Virus record (IMG/VR): IMGVR_UViG_3300043777_000065 | Location: 1 to 45,943 of that record | DNA: 45,943 bases | Reading direction: 5' to 3' (one strand) | Source: a virus | Made by a program: the position numbers and the translations under genes | Notes under the pieces: generated by a model | Told to the model about the DNA's origin: nothing | The model's database searches: none | What the model saw: only the letters and a program-made list of their open reading frames with translations | In this document: positions 18,311-25,301 of the stretch, piece by piece | Position numbering within the stretch: the stretch's first letter is position 1 | How the letters are laid out: every line of letters starts with the position of its first letter

Positions 18311-19769
18311 AATAGGCGACCATCTCGGAGACATGCTCGTCTATGTCTCGGCCGGGCTCATCATGAGCGAGCGGCTCAAAGCGCCCGTCACGCTCTCGAC
18401 GAAATACAACCGCAATGCGGCAATCACGAAAACGATGGTCGAGGAGCTCGCCGCACTCATCGATTCCGATGGTACCGTGATCTCGACGACCGAGGAGGGC
18501 ACCGAGTCCCTGGGGAATCTCTGGAAGGGTGGCATTGTTGGCGAAGGCATCCAACTCCTTCCGTTCAAGCCGGAGTACCGTTGGAGGGGGCTGCCCGGAA
18601 AGTACGTCGGCTATCAATTCGATGGTCGGAGCTCCCCCGGCAAGAATCCCCCCGAGCGCGAGATTGCGGATATCATCGCAGCGGCGCCCAAGGGCTTGAC
18701 GCCCCTCAAGCTCGGCTGGCCGATGACCATCCAGCAATCGGCCGAAGCGCTACACGAGTGCGGGCTTTTCGTCGGTTGCGACTCCGGGCTCGCCATGATG
18801 GCGATCGCCGCCGGCGTGCCGACCTACATCCTCCAGTACGGCATGGCCATTGATCATTGGAAAATCGGACTTGAATATACCAAGTGCATGCGGCTCCACG
18901 GCTGGAAAGCCGCCATGGATCTCTGGCCCGAGATTCCCCAGCACGACAAGCAAGACCACTACTTCCACCGACCAATTGCGGATGTCTTTGAGCGCATGAA
19001 GCTCATGCAATACCATGCCGCTGGGGCAAACGAGAATTGCATCTACTTTTGCGTCTATGGCGAGGAGTATCGCAAGATGGTTTGCCTTGCGGTCGAGTCG
19101 CTCCGCACGACCGGCAAATACACAGGCCGCATCATCATCGTGACGCCGAGCATGTGCCCGGTGCTCCAATCGCTGGAGAAGGATGTTTCCTTCATCGTCG
19201 CCAATCTCCCGTGCCATCAGCGCATGGCGCTGTGCTACGCGCTGGAGCTCATCAATCCCATCCGCTACAACAAGATCATGTACCTTGATGCCGATATCAT
19301 CGCCACCAGGGATATCAACCCGGTCCTGCGCGAGCTCGACGTGTTGACGTACTACGAGGAGCCGTGGCAGCACATGCGCGACCAGATCACCGACCCAATC
19401 TACGTCGGCTATCTGACGGACGACGAGAGGCGCCGCATGGGAGGGCTGCGGCCGATCAACGATGGGCAGTGGGGATGCTCCGGGATCCGCGCGAGCGACG
19501 TGCATCATGTCTGGAAGCGGCTCTACGAATCGAAGTCGACGACCGAGCGGGATTTCTATGGTGCGAATCAAGCCGCGTTCAATGCCATGATACGCCGCGT
19601 CCAGGTGCGCGGCCGAGCCTTCTCGAAATTCTCGGTGTGCAATGCCGGGCACACGCCCGAAGCGGAATGGTGCCAGTACGGCTTGACCCATTTTGCCGGC
19701 TACAAGGGGCGTCTGGAAAAGATGGAAGCGACCGTCGCCGCGACGCGGAAGGTCCTCGCTACGGCTTGA
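18294..19769 (+). CDS. Two-domain glycosyltransferase (GT9-like + GT8-like)
   Basis: 491 aa from the ATG at 18294, preceded by GAGGGG. Residues about 1-215 resemble the nucleotide-sugar half of heptosyltransferase-type (GT9) enzymes, with VGCDSGLAMMAIAAGVPTY near 158-176. Residues about 245-490 look like a GT8/glycogenin-type domain: FCVYGEEYRKMVCLAVESL, then the metal-binding DAD at 332-334 within MYLDADI, then WGCSGIRASDVHHVW. Substrate is unknown; targets could be virion proteins, host surface glycans or DNA. It is the last gene of the rightward structural operon and overlaps tail-to-tail with a methyltransferase gene. Confidence 0.75.
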   Translation: MIYKNEIGDHLGDMLVYVSAGLIMSERLKAPVTLSTKYNRNAAITKTMVEELAALIDSDGTVISTTEEGTESLGNLWKGGIVGEGIQLLPFKPEYRWRGLPGKYVGYQFDGRSSPGKNPPEREIADIIAAAPKGLTPLKLGWPMTIQQSAEALHECGLFVGCDSGLAMMAIAAGVPTYILQYGMAIDHWKIGLEYTKCMRLHGWKAAMDLWPEIPQHDKQDHYFHRPIADVFERMKLMQYHAAGANENCIYFCVYGEEYRKMVCLAVESLRTTGKYTGRIIIVTPSMCPVLQSLEKDVSFIVANLPCHQRMALCYALELINPIRYNKIMYLDADIIATRDINPVLRELDVLTYYEEPWQHMRDQITDPIYVGYLTDDERRRMGGLRPINDGQWGCSGIRASDVHHVWKRLYESKSTTERDFYGANQAAFNAMIRRVQVRGRAFSKFSVCNAGHTPEAEWCQYGLTHFAGYKGRLEKMEATVAATRKVLATA

Positions 19770-20442
19770 CGAGCGTCCAGACCGACCAATTGGGGTAATG
19801 CTGATAAAAATTCAGCCCGCCATTCTCGATCGGGCTGTGCGACGAGCGTGCGTATCGGTCGTAGGCTTCGACATCAAAACGAAAGCCCTCCTCATAGAAC
19901 ATCCAATCCCAATAGGCGACGGGCTTGATGTTGACATGCGTCGGATCGTCGAAAAACCCGCCCGGGTCCATGCCCTCGCGGATCGCGTCGAGGCAGAGGA
20001 AGGCGCGTCCGCCAGGACGCAGGACGCGGAATAGCTCCGCGATCGTCAGCAAGTCCTGATTCGCTGTAGCGGGAATGTGCTCCAGGACCTGCGCGCAGTG
20101 GATGAGGTCCACGCTGTCGCCGTCGAGCGGAATGCTATTCAACTTCGCCGCCATGAGATCAGTACCGAGGCCAAAATGGTCTTGTCCAAGTCCGATCGCG
20201 TAGGCGTTGATATCCACACCGATCCCGCGCACGCCTTCACGCTTGAAGCCTTGCAGGACGGATCCGCACGCGCAGCCGGCGTCGAGCACGACATTCGCAA
20301 TCCCGCGCTTCGGTAGGCAGCTATCGAGCACCATGCGCGCATAGGATTGCTGCCAATACCCATGTTCGAGATAATCAATACCCGCCGCTTTGTGCTCGTC
20401 GTAGTATTGTTTGCCAAACTCTTTCGCAGTGAACGGACTCAT
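19759..20442 (-). CDS. Class I SAM-dependent methyltransferase
   Basis: 227 aa. Motif I is VVLDAGCACG at 51-60. The acidic ribose-binding residue is D77 in GIGVDINA. Motif IV-like VDLIHCAQVLEHI lies at 111-123, and the post-motif LFRVLRPGGRAFLCLD is present. This is the Methyltransf_11/23 type that acts on small molecules or sugars rather than the NPPY type that modifies DNA bases. It lies directly against the glycosyltransferase (11-base convergent overlap), so a shared role such as methylating a transferred sugar is plausible. The substrate is unknown. Confidence 0.85.
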   Translation of the reverse strand: MSPFTAKEFGKQYYDEHKAAGIDYLEHGYWQQSYARMVLDSCLPKRGIANVVLDAGCACGSVLQGFKREGVRGIGVDINAYAIGLGQDHFGLGTDLMAAKLNSIPLDGDSVDLIHCAQVLEHIPATANQDLLTIAELFRVLRPGGRAFLCLDAIREGMDPGGFFDDPTHVNIKPVAYWDWMFYEEGFRFDVEAYDRYARSSHSPIENGGLNFYQHYPNWSVWTLVKP

Positions 20443-20654
20443 AGCGTGCTCGGCTCAACGGGTGCCTGTGTTCGGGGAATCTCGCTTGCATCGTCGTGCG
20501 GGTCAACCGTAAATTCCAGGTGATCCGTCATATGATCAAAAAGGAATTTTTGTAGTTGCGTCATCGCGTGCGCGCTGGTGTAAATGCGTCCGCTCTGTCC
20601 GATCCACAAATAGACTTTGCAGGTACGGCAAACGAGATAATTGCAAACACTCAC
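20439..20654 (-). CDS. Small Cys/His protein
   Basis: 71 aa, overlapping the methyltransferase start by ATGA and overlapped by the preceding gene. CNYLVCRTC near the N-terminus and HMTDHLEF in the middle supply Cys and His ligands that could hold a zinc ion. An aromatic stretch (YLWIGQSGRIY) lies between them. The pattern resembles small phage proteins of unknown function. Confidence 0.65.
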   Translation of the reverse strand: MSVCNYLVCRTCKVYLWIGQSGRIYTSAHAMTQLQKFLFDHMTDHLEFTVDPHDDASEIPRTQAPVEPSTL

Positions 20655-21121
20655 CGCTTCCGCCGCTTGCCCTTCGCAGGCTTCTCCAGCTTGGCGATCC
20701 GATCCCCCAGCGCGGCGACGCTGGTGGCGAGCGCTTGGAGGACTTCAATCGTCCTGTTCTTTGGCGGCGGCACGATCCGTATTTCTGCGTCGCCCGCTGG
20801 AGAGCTTTCCATCGCCGTGCCGACATACTTTGGCTCTGGCGGAGCCGCCTCCCCCGGCAATGGCGGGGCTTTCTCCAGCTTGTCTATGATCTTTTCGATG
20901 CCGTAGTTTTTCAATCGCGCAATCGCATCCTCGATCGTCTCCGGCTTGTACGCTGGCCGTTGAGGGAGCGGCTTGCCAGTCTCGCGCGCCGTCTCCTCTG
21001 CGATGATCTCGTTGACGTTGGCGAGCTGTTCGGGTGTCGCAGCATTGCGGACGTTGACGATATGACCGGAGTCATTCGTGCGGCGACCAGGCCGGCGTGC
21101 GTTGTGCGTGGAGACGCTCAT
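20651..21121 (-). CDS. Hypothetical protein with basic tail
   Basis: 156 aa. A polar N-terminus is followed by a helix (ETIEDAIARLKNYGIEKIIDKLE), a Pro/Ala linker and a second coiled-coil-like helix (IEVLQALATSVAALGDRIAKLE). It ends in a very basic tail (KPAKGKRRKR) that could touch nucleic acid. Overlaps of 4 bases on both sides show it belongs to one leftward transcript with the ribbon-helix-helix gene. Confidence 0.65.
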   Translation of the reverse strand: MSVSTHNARRPGRRTNDSGHIVNVRNAATPEQLANVNEIIAEETARETGKPLPQRPAYKPETIEDAIARLKNYGIEKIIDKLEKAPPLPGEAAPPEPKYVGTAMESSPAGDAEIRIVPPPKNRTIEVLQALATSVAALGDRIAKLEKPAKGKRRKR

Positions 21122-21267
21122 GGGGTGCCTTCAAGGATCAGGTCGAAGGCTTTCCCTTGCGACGTGTTCGCGCTTTTCGCCAGCTTGGCCAGCTTGCGTT
21201 TGGAGGTCGGCAGGACGTTGAGAAAGAGCGGCACGCGGCGCTTTTCCGTGGGGTACTTGGTCTTCAT
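21118..21267 (-). CDS. Ribbon-helix-helix-like DNA-binding protein, candidate repressor
   Basis: 49 aa, stop overlapping the next start as ATGA. The order is strand (RRVPLFLNVLP), helix (TSKRKLAKLAKSA), turn (NTSQG), helix (KAFDLILEG). This is the size and pattern of Arc/CopG-type ribbon-helix-helix dimers, whose strand pair reads the major groove of a palindromic operator. Its start lies beside the shared operators at 21297-21353, divergent from the cassette they serve. A TATTAT box ends 6 bases before the ATG, so the message is probably leaderless. Fold and role are inferred from sequence pattern and context. Confidence 0.6.
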   Translation of the reverse strand: MKTKYPTEKRRVPLFLNVLPTSKRKLAKLAKSANTSQGKAFDLILEGTP

Positions 21268-21275
21268 GCCGAGAT

Positions 21276-21312
21276 AATATCGATATCGATCGAGAAGCGA
21301 TATAGGTTTATG
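21276..21312 (-). promoter_or_regulatory. Promoter/operator of the ribbon-helix-helix gene
   Basis: On the minus strand a TATTAT -10-like box lies immediately before the 21267 start. The region 21276-21290 is a run of overlapping ATCGAT/GATATC dyads. An operator-like copy, GCGATATAGGTTTAT, occupies 21297-21311, across the expected -35 position. Binding there would repress the gene itself, as expected for autoregulation. There is no good -35 hexamer. Confidence 0.45.
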
Positions 21313-21331
21313 CGGACCTGGGAAATGGTGC

Positions 21332-21360
21332 TTGACGGTAGACCAATATTGGTTTATGGT
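21332..21360 (+). promoter_or_regulatory. Cassette promoter 1 with palindromic operator
   Basis: A sigma70-type promoter: -35 TTGACG (21332-21337), 17-bp spacer, -10 TATGGT (21355-21360). The spacer holds a perfect palindrome, ACCAATATTGGT (21342-21353), so a bound protein would block polymerase. The predicted start is near 21367, and AAGGA (21369-21373) then serves the 21381 gene. Confidence 0.7.
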
Positions 21361-21380
21361 CTGTGCATAAGGACACCACC

Positions 21381-21590
21381 ATGTCGACCATCATCACCCT
21401 GAAGGACCAGCGCGGCAACGAGGTTGACTTTTCGATCGAATTCGATTCTGAGCACCGGGGCCTAATCTCGCTCATGCTGCGAGCTCGTAAGAATCGTGCT
21501 AAGCGCGCTTTTGCCGCGTGTGGGGCCATCAAGGTCAAGATGATCGCTGAGCGGCTGGCGCCGATCGCAGTCTCGGAGGCGGTGTCATGA
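21381..21590 (+). CDS. Hypothetical small protein, cassette gene 1
   Basis: 69 aa. The ATG at 21381 follows AAGGA at good spacing and lies directly downstream of promoter 1. The N-terminal half looks like a beta hairpin (TIITLKDQRGNEVDFSIEFD). The C-terminal half is a basic helix (LMLRARKNRAKRAFAACG). The next gene overlaps by ATGA. No family recognised. Confidence 0.7.
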   Translation: MSTIITLKDQRGNEVDFSIEFDSEHRGLISLMLRARKNRAKRAFAACGAIKVKMIAERLAPIAVSEAVS

Positions 21591-21823
21591 CCCCTCTCGC
21601 CGTCCTCGACCCCAAGGCCGAGCGCGCCCGCCGGCGGCTCATCCAGGCCTACATCCGCTGGCAATTCCGCCTATGGGAAGCCAAGACCAAGACAGAGGCG
21701 TACGAGGCGGAGGGGTGCATGGAGACCCTCCGGGGCATGCTCGGCCTCTCGCATATCGGCATCATCCTCGATCATCTCCGCTGGAAAGCGGCACAGCGCG
21801 CGACGAGCGCGCAGGAGAATTGA
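21587..21823 (+). CDS. Hypothetical small helical protein, cassette gene 2
   Basis: 78 aa, ATGA overlap with gene 1. It is almost entirely helical and charged (ERARRRLIQAYIRWQFRLWEAKTKTEAYEAEG in outline). It ends in QEN followed by the stop inside a 15-base junction that is repeated after the next gene. Function unknown. Confidence 0.65.
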   Translation: MTPLAVLDPKAERARRRLIQAYIRWQFRLWEAKTKTEAYEAEGCMETLRGMLGLSHIGIILDHLRWKAAQRATSAQEN

Positions 21824-21825
21824 AC

Positions 21826-22050
21826 GTGAAGCAATATCATGCAGAGGTATGGAACAATTGCGTAGGTGTCTTTAGCGCCCGCACATGGGCCGATGCTAAA
21901 GACCAGATTGACGACTGGATTTATGCCCTTGCTCATGAAGGCAAAGGACCAAAGGATTTCCCGACAACGGGGCAGATTACGGTGCTTGTGCGGTGCAAGC
22001 ACATTCACCGAAGCTGGTCTAAATCACTCGATATGGTGCAGGAGAATTGA
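21826..22050 (+). CDS. Hypothetical small protein, cassette gene 3
   Basis: 74 aa. The GTG at 21826 is chosen because GCAGGAGAATTGAAC immediately precedes it and supplies a strong AGGAG. Aromatic N-terminus (KQYHAEVWNNCVGVFSARTW), an acidic helix, then a strand with CKHIH. It ends in QEN like gene 2. Function unknown. Confidence 0.65.
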   Translation: MKQYHAEVWNNCVGVFSARTWADAKDQIDDWIYALAHEGKGPKDFPTTGQITVLVRCKHIHRSWSKSLDMVQEN

Positions 22051-22052
22051 AC

Positions 22053-22343
22053 ATGCCGTACACGACGACTCCTTCCAAGCGCAAGCCGCATCGTGACTGG
22101 GCAGGCTATGTCACGGAACGACGGAATCCGCTCAGCGGCGGGCACAACGTCCTCGTGCGCGCCGGCCCCGCCCGGCTCGATCCCTCTGGTGGGACATGGG
22201 TCACCGTCTGCGACGTGCATGGTAGCCTCTGCAACCATCACAACCGCCAGCTCGCCTACGCCCATCTCGTCAGCTCTGAATGGTGCGAGGACTGCATGGC
22301 CATCCGCGATCGCCGGGAAAACCCCGAGGCAAACCGAAAGTAA
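22053..22343 (+). CDS. Putative zinc-binding small protein, cassette gene 4
   Basis: 96 aa, served by the second copy of the AGGAG junction. The sequence VCDVHGSLCNHHNRQ followed by WCEDC gives a Cys/His set suitable for one zinc ion, with a basic N-terminus (SKRKPHRDW). Zinc binding and a nucleic-acid or protein contact role are inferences. Confidence 0.65.
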   Translation: MPYTTTPSKRKPHRDWAGYVTERRNPLSGGHNVLVRAGPARLDPSGGTWVTVCDVHGSLCNHHNRQLAYAHLVSSEWCEDCMAIRDRRENPEANRK

Positions 22344-22354
22344 GGCTTAATACT

Positions 22355-22501
22355 ATGGGTAATCTCCTCGTCTGGCTCCTCCTCTCCCTCCTGACGCTCA
22401 TCTCAGCCGTGAGCATCATCGTTGCGATGCTCATGGTAGCTGACGCCTGGCGCGGACGACCTTGGCGGCAGAATCAGGACAAGCGGTGTGATACACTCTA
22501 A
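22355..22501 (+). CDS. Single-span membrane miniprotein, cassette gene 5
   Basis: 48 aa. The ATG at 22355 follows TAAGG. A hydrophobic helix (LLVWLLLSLLTLISAVSIIVAML) is followed by a basic, Trp-containing tail (WRGRPWRQNQDKR), so the C-terminus is probably cytoplasmic. It could act at the inner membrane, for example against superinfection, but there is no family match. Confidence 0.6.
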   Translation: MGNLLVWLLLSLLTLISAVSIIVAMLMVADAWRGRPWRQNQDKRCDTL

Positions 22502-22515
22502 ACCGATATCGGTTT
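22500..22515. promoter_or_regulatory. 16-bp palindromic operator
   Basis: AAACCGATATCGGTTT is a perfect palindrome and shows the G variant of the operator core ACCRATATNGGT. It lies 17 bases upstream of the operator copy inside the next promoter, so the two could bind dimers cooperatively. Confidence 0.6.
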
Positions 22516-22531
22516 CTGGCGATCGCCATAA

Positions 22532-22550
22532 TCCAATATAGGTTTATAGT
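22532..22550 (+). promoter_or_regulatory. Cassette promoter 2 with operator; leaderless start
   Basis: Operator copy TCCAATATAGGT (22532-22543) runs directly into -10 TATAGT (22545-22550). No good -35 is seen, so the promoter may be weak or activator-dependent. The ATG of the next gene is 6 bases after the -10 box, where transcription should start, so its message is probably leaderless. Confidence 0.6.
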
Positions 22551-22556
22551 CCTGGC

Positions 22557-22781
22557 ATGAGCAAGCGCCCCACTGCCGTCGAGCTCCTCGCCTTCATCGC
22601 GGAGGGCCGCACCGTGACCATCTACAATTCGCTCAAGGCCTGGAGCATCTCCCCCAAGACGGCCGCTGCCTGGGCTCGGAGCGGGCGCCCGGTCCTCAAG
22701 GACGGCCCCAAGGGCGAGCTCCTCCTGGCGCGCGGCAAGACCTACGATGATTGCTCCTACTGCGCGATCCGCGTCGCGTGA
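22557..22781 (+). CDS. Hypothetical small protein, cassette gene 6
   Basis: 74 aa, with its own promoter and no room for a ribosome site. The middle (NSLKAWSISPKTAAAWARSGRPVL) has a helix-turn-helix flavour. CSYC near the C-terminus is the only Cys pair. A DNA-contact role is possible but not established. Confidence 0.6.
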   Translation: MSKRPTAVELLAFIAEGRTVTIYNSLKAWSISPKTAAAWARSGRPVLKDGPKGELLLARGKTYDDCSYCAIRVA

Positions 22782-22790
22782 AAAAGAGTG

Positions 22791-22819
22791 CTGGACATAA
22801 ACCAATATAGGTTTATCCT
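22791..22819 (+). promoter_or_regulatory. Cassette promoter 3 with operator
   Basis: -35-like TGGACA followed by the operator ACCAATATAGGT (22801-22812) and -10 TATCCT (22814-22819). Flanks match the other two cassette promoters out to TC..GCAT beyond the -10 box, so the conserved unit is longer than the palindrome. AAGGA (22835-22839) serves the 22847 gene. Confidence 0.65.
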
Positions 22820-22846
22820 CTGAGCATACCCCACAAGGAACCGACC

Positions 22847-23107
22847 ATGGAATCCGCAAACCCGAATCAGACGAAAGCAATCCGCCGAGCCCTGCGCTTA
22901 CTGCGGGCCTTTGAGATGACAGGGAAATCCCTCCATAACGCAATCCTCCCCAACAACGTCCAGGATGCTCTCGCACAGTGCGGAGGGGCAATCGTGTGCC
23001 GGAAAGCGCCAGAGGGCAACGGGTGGTCCCTCATCGGTCTTCATGACCTAAAGGTATGCATGGGATCAATTCAAGGCTACCCCATCACGAAATGCTATAA
23101 AATATGA
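22847..23107 (+). CDS. Hypothetical small protein, cassette gene 7
   Basis: 86 aa under promoter 3, with AAGGA upstream. The N-terminal helix is basic (QTKAIRRALRLLRAFEMTG). The C-terminal half has strands with three Cys residues (CGGAIVCRKA, KVCMGS). The stop overlaps the next start by ATGA. No family recognised. Confidence 0.65.
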   Translation: MESANPNQTKAIRRALRLLRAFEMTGKSLHNAILPNNVQDALAQCGGAIVCRKAPEGNGWSLIGLHDLKVCMGSIQGYPITKCYKI

Positions 23108-23343
23108 GGCTCCTCCCGCTCCTCCCGCTCCTCCTTCTCCCGGCGCTCCTCTCGGCCGCTGCGACCGACCCGACTCCTGCCCAGCTCAAGCTGTGGGATG
23201 CGCAGGAGAAGGTCTTTGAAGCGCACCGCCATGGCCAGCTCCTCAACCAGGTTGAGGAGCAAGCGCTCCTCGCCTGGCGCCGGCATCATCGCCGCACGGG
23301 GCCGTTCCCGCTGTGGGCTATCGATCGGAAGGATATCCTGTGA
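23104..23343 (+). CDS. Small exported protein, cassette gene 8
   Basis: 79 aa. It begins with a clear signal peptide (MRLLPLLPLLLLPALLSAAA), probably cleaved after Ala, leaving a polar helical domain of about 60 residues (QLKLWDAQEKVFEAHRHGQL). A periplasmic location in a Gram-negative host is expected. The role may concern envelope or superinfection control; this is inference. Confidence 0.6.
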   Translation: MRLLPLLPLLLLPALLSAAATDPTPAQLKLWDAQEKVFEAHRHGQLLNQVEEQALLAWRRHHRRTGPFPLWAIDRKDIL

Positions 23344-23714
23344 GTGCTTATCCAAAATTTACCCCTGTGCCGATCAAGGATGAAGCACCATTAGGACTCG
23401 AATGGTTTGAGTTTATGGATATGTGCAGCGGCGGCTCAATCAAAGAGGAACCATACGACTATATCTATCTCCTCGCACATGACGCACTGGAGGCACGCGA
23501 CCGCTTCGAGAGCCTATTTAATCACGCTCCCGAAGCGATCGGATGCGAGACATGCGGGGAAAATTACTCAATATCCGGCGCTAAAGCCTTATCGAAATTA
23601 TGCGGATGGAAATGCAAAGAGAATGACGCAACGCTCGTTGAGTATATCAACAGCCCTCATGTACTCGTTGTATGGGATATACCTCCGCATGCACCAGCGT
23701 CTCCATCCGCATAG
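23340..23714 (+). CDS. Hypothetical protein, cassette gene 9
   Basis: 124 aa from the GTG at 23340, which overlaps the preceding stop as GTGA. Acidic helical middle (YIYLLAHDALEARDRFESLF). CETCGENYS and a later WKCKEN could be metal ligands. A short strand (HVLVVWDIPP) ends the protein. No family recognised. Confidence 0.6.
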   Translation: MSAYPKFTPVPIKDEAPLGLEWFEFMDMCSGGSIKEEPYDYIYLLAHDALEARDRFESLFNHAPEAIGCETCGENYSISGAKALSKLCGWKCKENDATLVEYINSPHVLVVWDIPPHAPASPSA

Positions 23715-23761
23715 CTTCGTGCTCATCGTCCGACCATGCCGCCTGCTGAGGAGGCTCAGTA

Positions 23762-23989
23762 ATGCCTGAATCACTACCATATGTGGTCGTGACGCCCTAT
23801 CGCCAATGGATAGACGACCGCATCAGAGAGTTATCTAAATCCATCGGCCAAGCTGCTGTCGCCATGGAGCAAGCGCAGCCGCAGAGCAAGGAATGGGTCA
23901 AGGCTAGTGCAATTATGCATGCCTATCTCCGCGAGGCGTCATGGTTAGCTGGACTGCCAATGGATGGACCGTTGCTCGATACGCCTTGA
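23762..23989 (+). CDS. Hypothetical small helical protein, cassette gene 10
   Basis: 75 aa, starting 47 bases after gene 9. Mainly helical (QWIDDRIRELSKSIGQAAVAMEQ) with a long second helix. Its last 77 bases lie antisense to the end of the helicase gene, so the two transcripts converge here with no terminator between them. Confidence 0.55.
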   Translation: MPESLPYVVVTPYRQWIDDRIRELSKSIGQAAVAMEQAQPQSKEWVKASAIMHAYLREASWLAGLPMDGPLLDTP

Positions 23990-25301
23990 GCGCTTCCAGC
24001 AATCCGTCCTGCCCCTCCAGCTTGCCCTCGACGCGCAAGACCTTGGCTTCATCGATCGTCCTCCTGGCCAGGATCCGGTGGACGATGACCGAGGCCGCAC
24101 CTTGGCCAGGCCGATGCAGCCGCTTCGGCATCTGCATGTACTGATCACCTGACCAAGGCATCGCATACCAGACGAGGATATGCCCGCCATCCTGGAGGTT
24201 GAGGCCGTGCCCGCAGGATGCGGGATGGCAGAGGAGCACTGGAATACGCCGTGCGTTCCAGTCCGCTATATCCTTCGCCCTCTTCATCGCGCGCGATTGG
24301 GGGAACGCTCTGCGGAGCCGTTCGAGCTCATGCTGGTATTGATAGCAGACGATGACCGGCGAGCCCTGCGCATCCTCGACGATCTCGACGAGCTTCGCCA
24401 GCTTCGCATCGTGACCCTCGGCCACCGATCGGCCCTTGTCATAGACGGCGCCGGATGCGAGCTGGCAGCACTTGCCCGAGAGCGCCGCCGCATTCACCGC
24501 TTCGATATTCTTGCTATCGAGCTGCATAAATAAATCCTTCTCCAGCTTCCGATAGCTCTCACGCGCTTTCGGCGGGAGCTCGACGAGATGATCACGCACC
24601 ACCAAGGGCGGCAGGTCCAGGTAGTCCTCCGACTTGAGGCAGAGGACGAGATCCGCGATTTTCGCTTCGATCTTGGCGGCGGCGCCTTGCTTGAGCCGAT
24701 AGCTCCAACCCTGCCAGTCGGCCGGCTCCATGTAGTTCGCGCGGAAATGCGAGACGAAAGCGCCGAGCCGCGCGCCATCGTCCAAGAGATAGATTTGCGA
24801 CCAGAGATCGCCGTACCCCTCCAATGCGGGAGTCCCGCTCAGGATGACGCGCCGCTCGAAATGGTGGAGCACCTTGCGCACAGAGCGCATGCGCTTGCTG
24901 GTGGGATTCTTCATCTTGGACGATTCGTCGAAGACGACGAGATCCCACGGCCATGCCGATTGCGGCATGGCGGCGCACAGGTGCATGAGGTTGTCGTAGC
25001 TGATGGCGTGGATGGCAGCGAGCGTCGAGACGGCCGAGGGGATGTTGTGGCGAAAGATGATCTCATAACGCAGCCCGAGCTCCCATTTTCTGATCTCCGC
25101 CGGCCACGTCGATTCAATCACCGCTTTCGGTCCGACCACCAGGGCGCAGAGTTCCAGTGCCTTGATTGCCGCGAGCACGCACGCCGTCTTGCCTAACCCC
25201 ATGTCGACAAAAAGCGCATTGCGCTTCCGCTCGACGAGTCGGCGGATCATGCGCTCTTGATAGGCTCTAGGCGCGAAGCGCATTGCGCGCACGCTCGTCA
25301 T
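23913..25301 (-). CDS. SNF2-type DEAD/H helicase
   Basis: 462 aa, a superfamily 2 helicase/translocase of the compact phage type. Q-like RAYQERMI (12-19); Walker A MGLGKT (34-39); DEAH-equivalent FDESSKMKN (124-132); motif III LSGTP (154-158). In the second RecA domain, CHPASCGHGLNLQ (358-370) and the arginine-finger motif KRLHRPGQ (393-400) are present. In related phages it remodels DNA during replication or recombination and lies next to a VRR-NUC gene, as here (35-base overlap). It is the last gene of the leftward operon. Confidence 0.9.
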   Translation of the reverse strand: MTSVRAMRFAPRAYQERMIRRLVERKRNALFVDMGLGKTACVLAAIKALELCALVVGPKAVIESTWPAEIRKWELGLRYEIIFRHNIPSAVSTLAAIHAISYDNLMHLCAAMPQSAWPWDLVVFDESSKMKNPTSKRMRSVRKVLHHFERRVILSGTPALEGYGDLWSQIYLLDDGARLGAFVSHFRANYMEPADWQGWSYRLKQGAAAKIEAKIADLVLCLKSEDYLDLPPLVVRDHLVELPPKARESYRKLEKDLFMQLDSKNIEAVNAAALSGKCCQLASGAVYDKGRSVAEGHDAKLAKLVEIVEDAQGSPVIVCYQYQHELERLRRAFPQSRAMKRAKDIADWNARRIPVLLCHPASCGHGLNLQDGGHILVWYAMPWSGDQYMQMPKRLHRPGQGAASVIVHRILARRTIDEAKVLRVEGKLEGQDGLLEALKAYRATVHPLAVQLTMTPRGDRHA

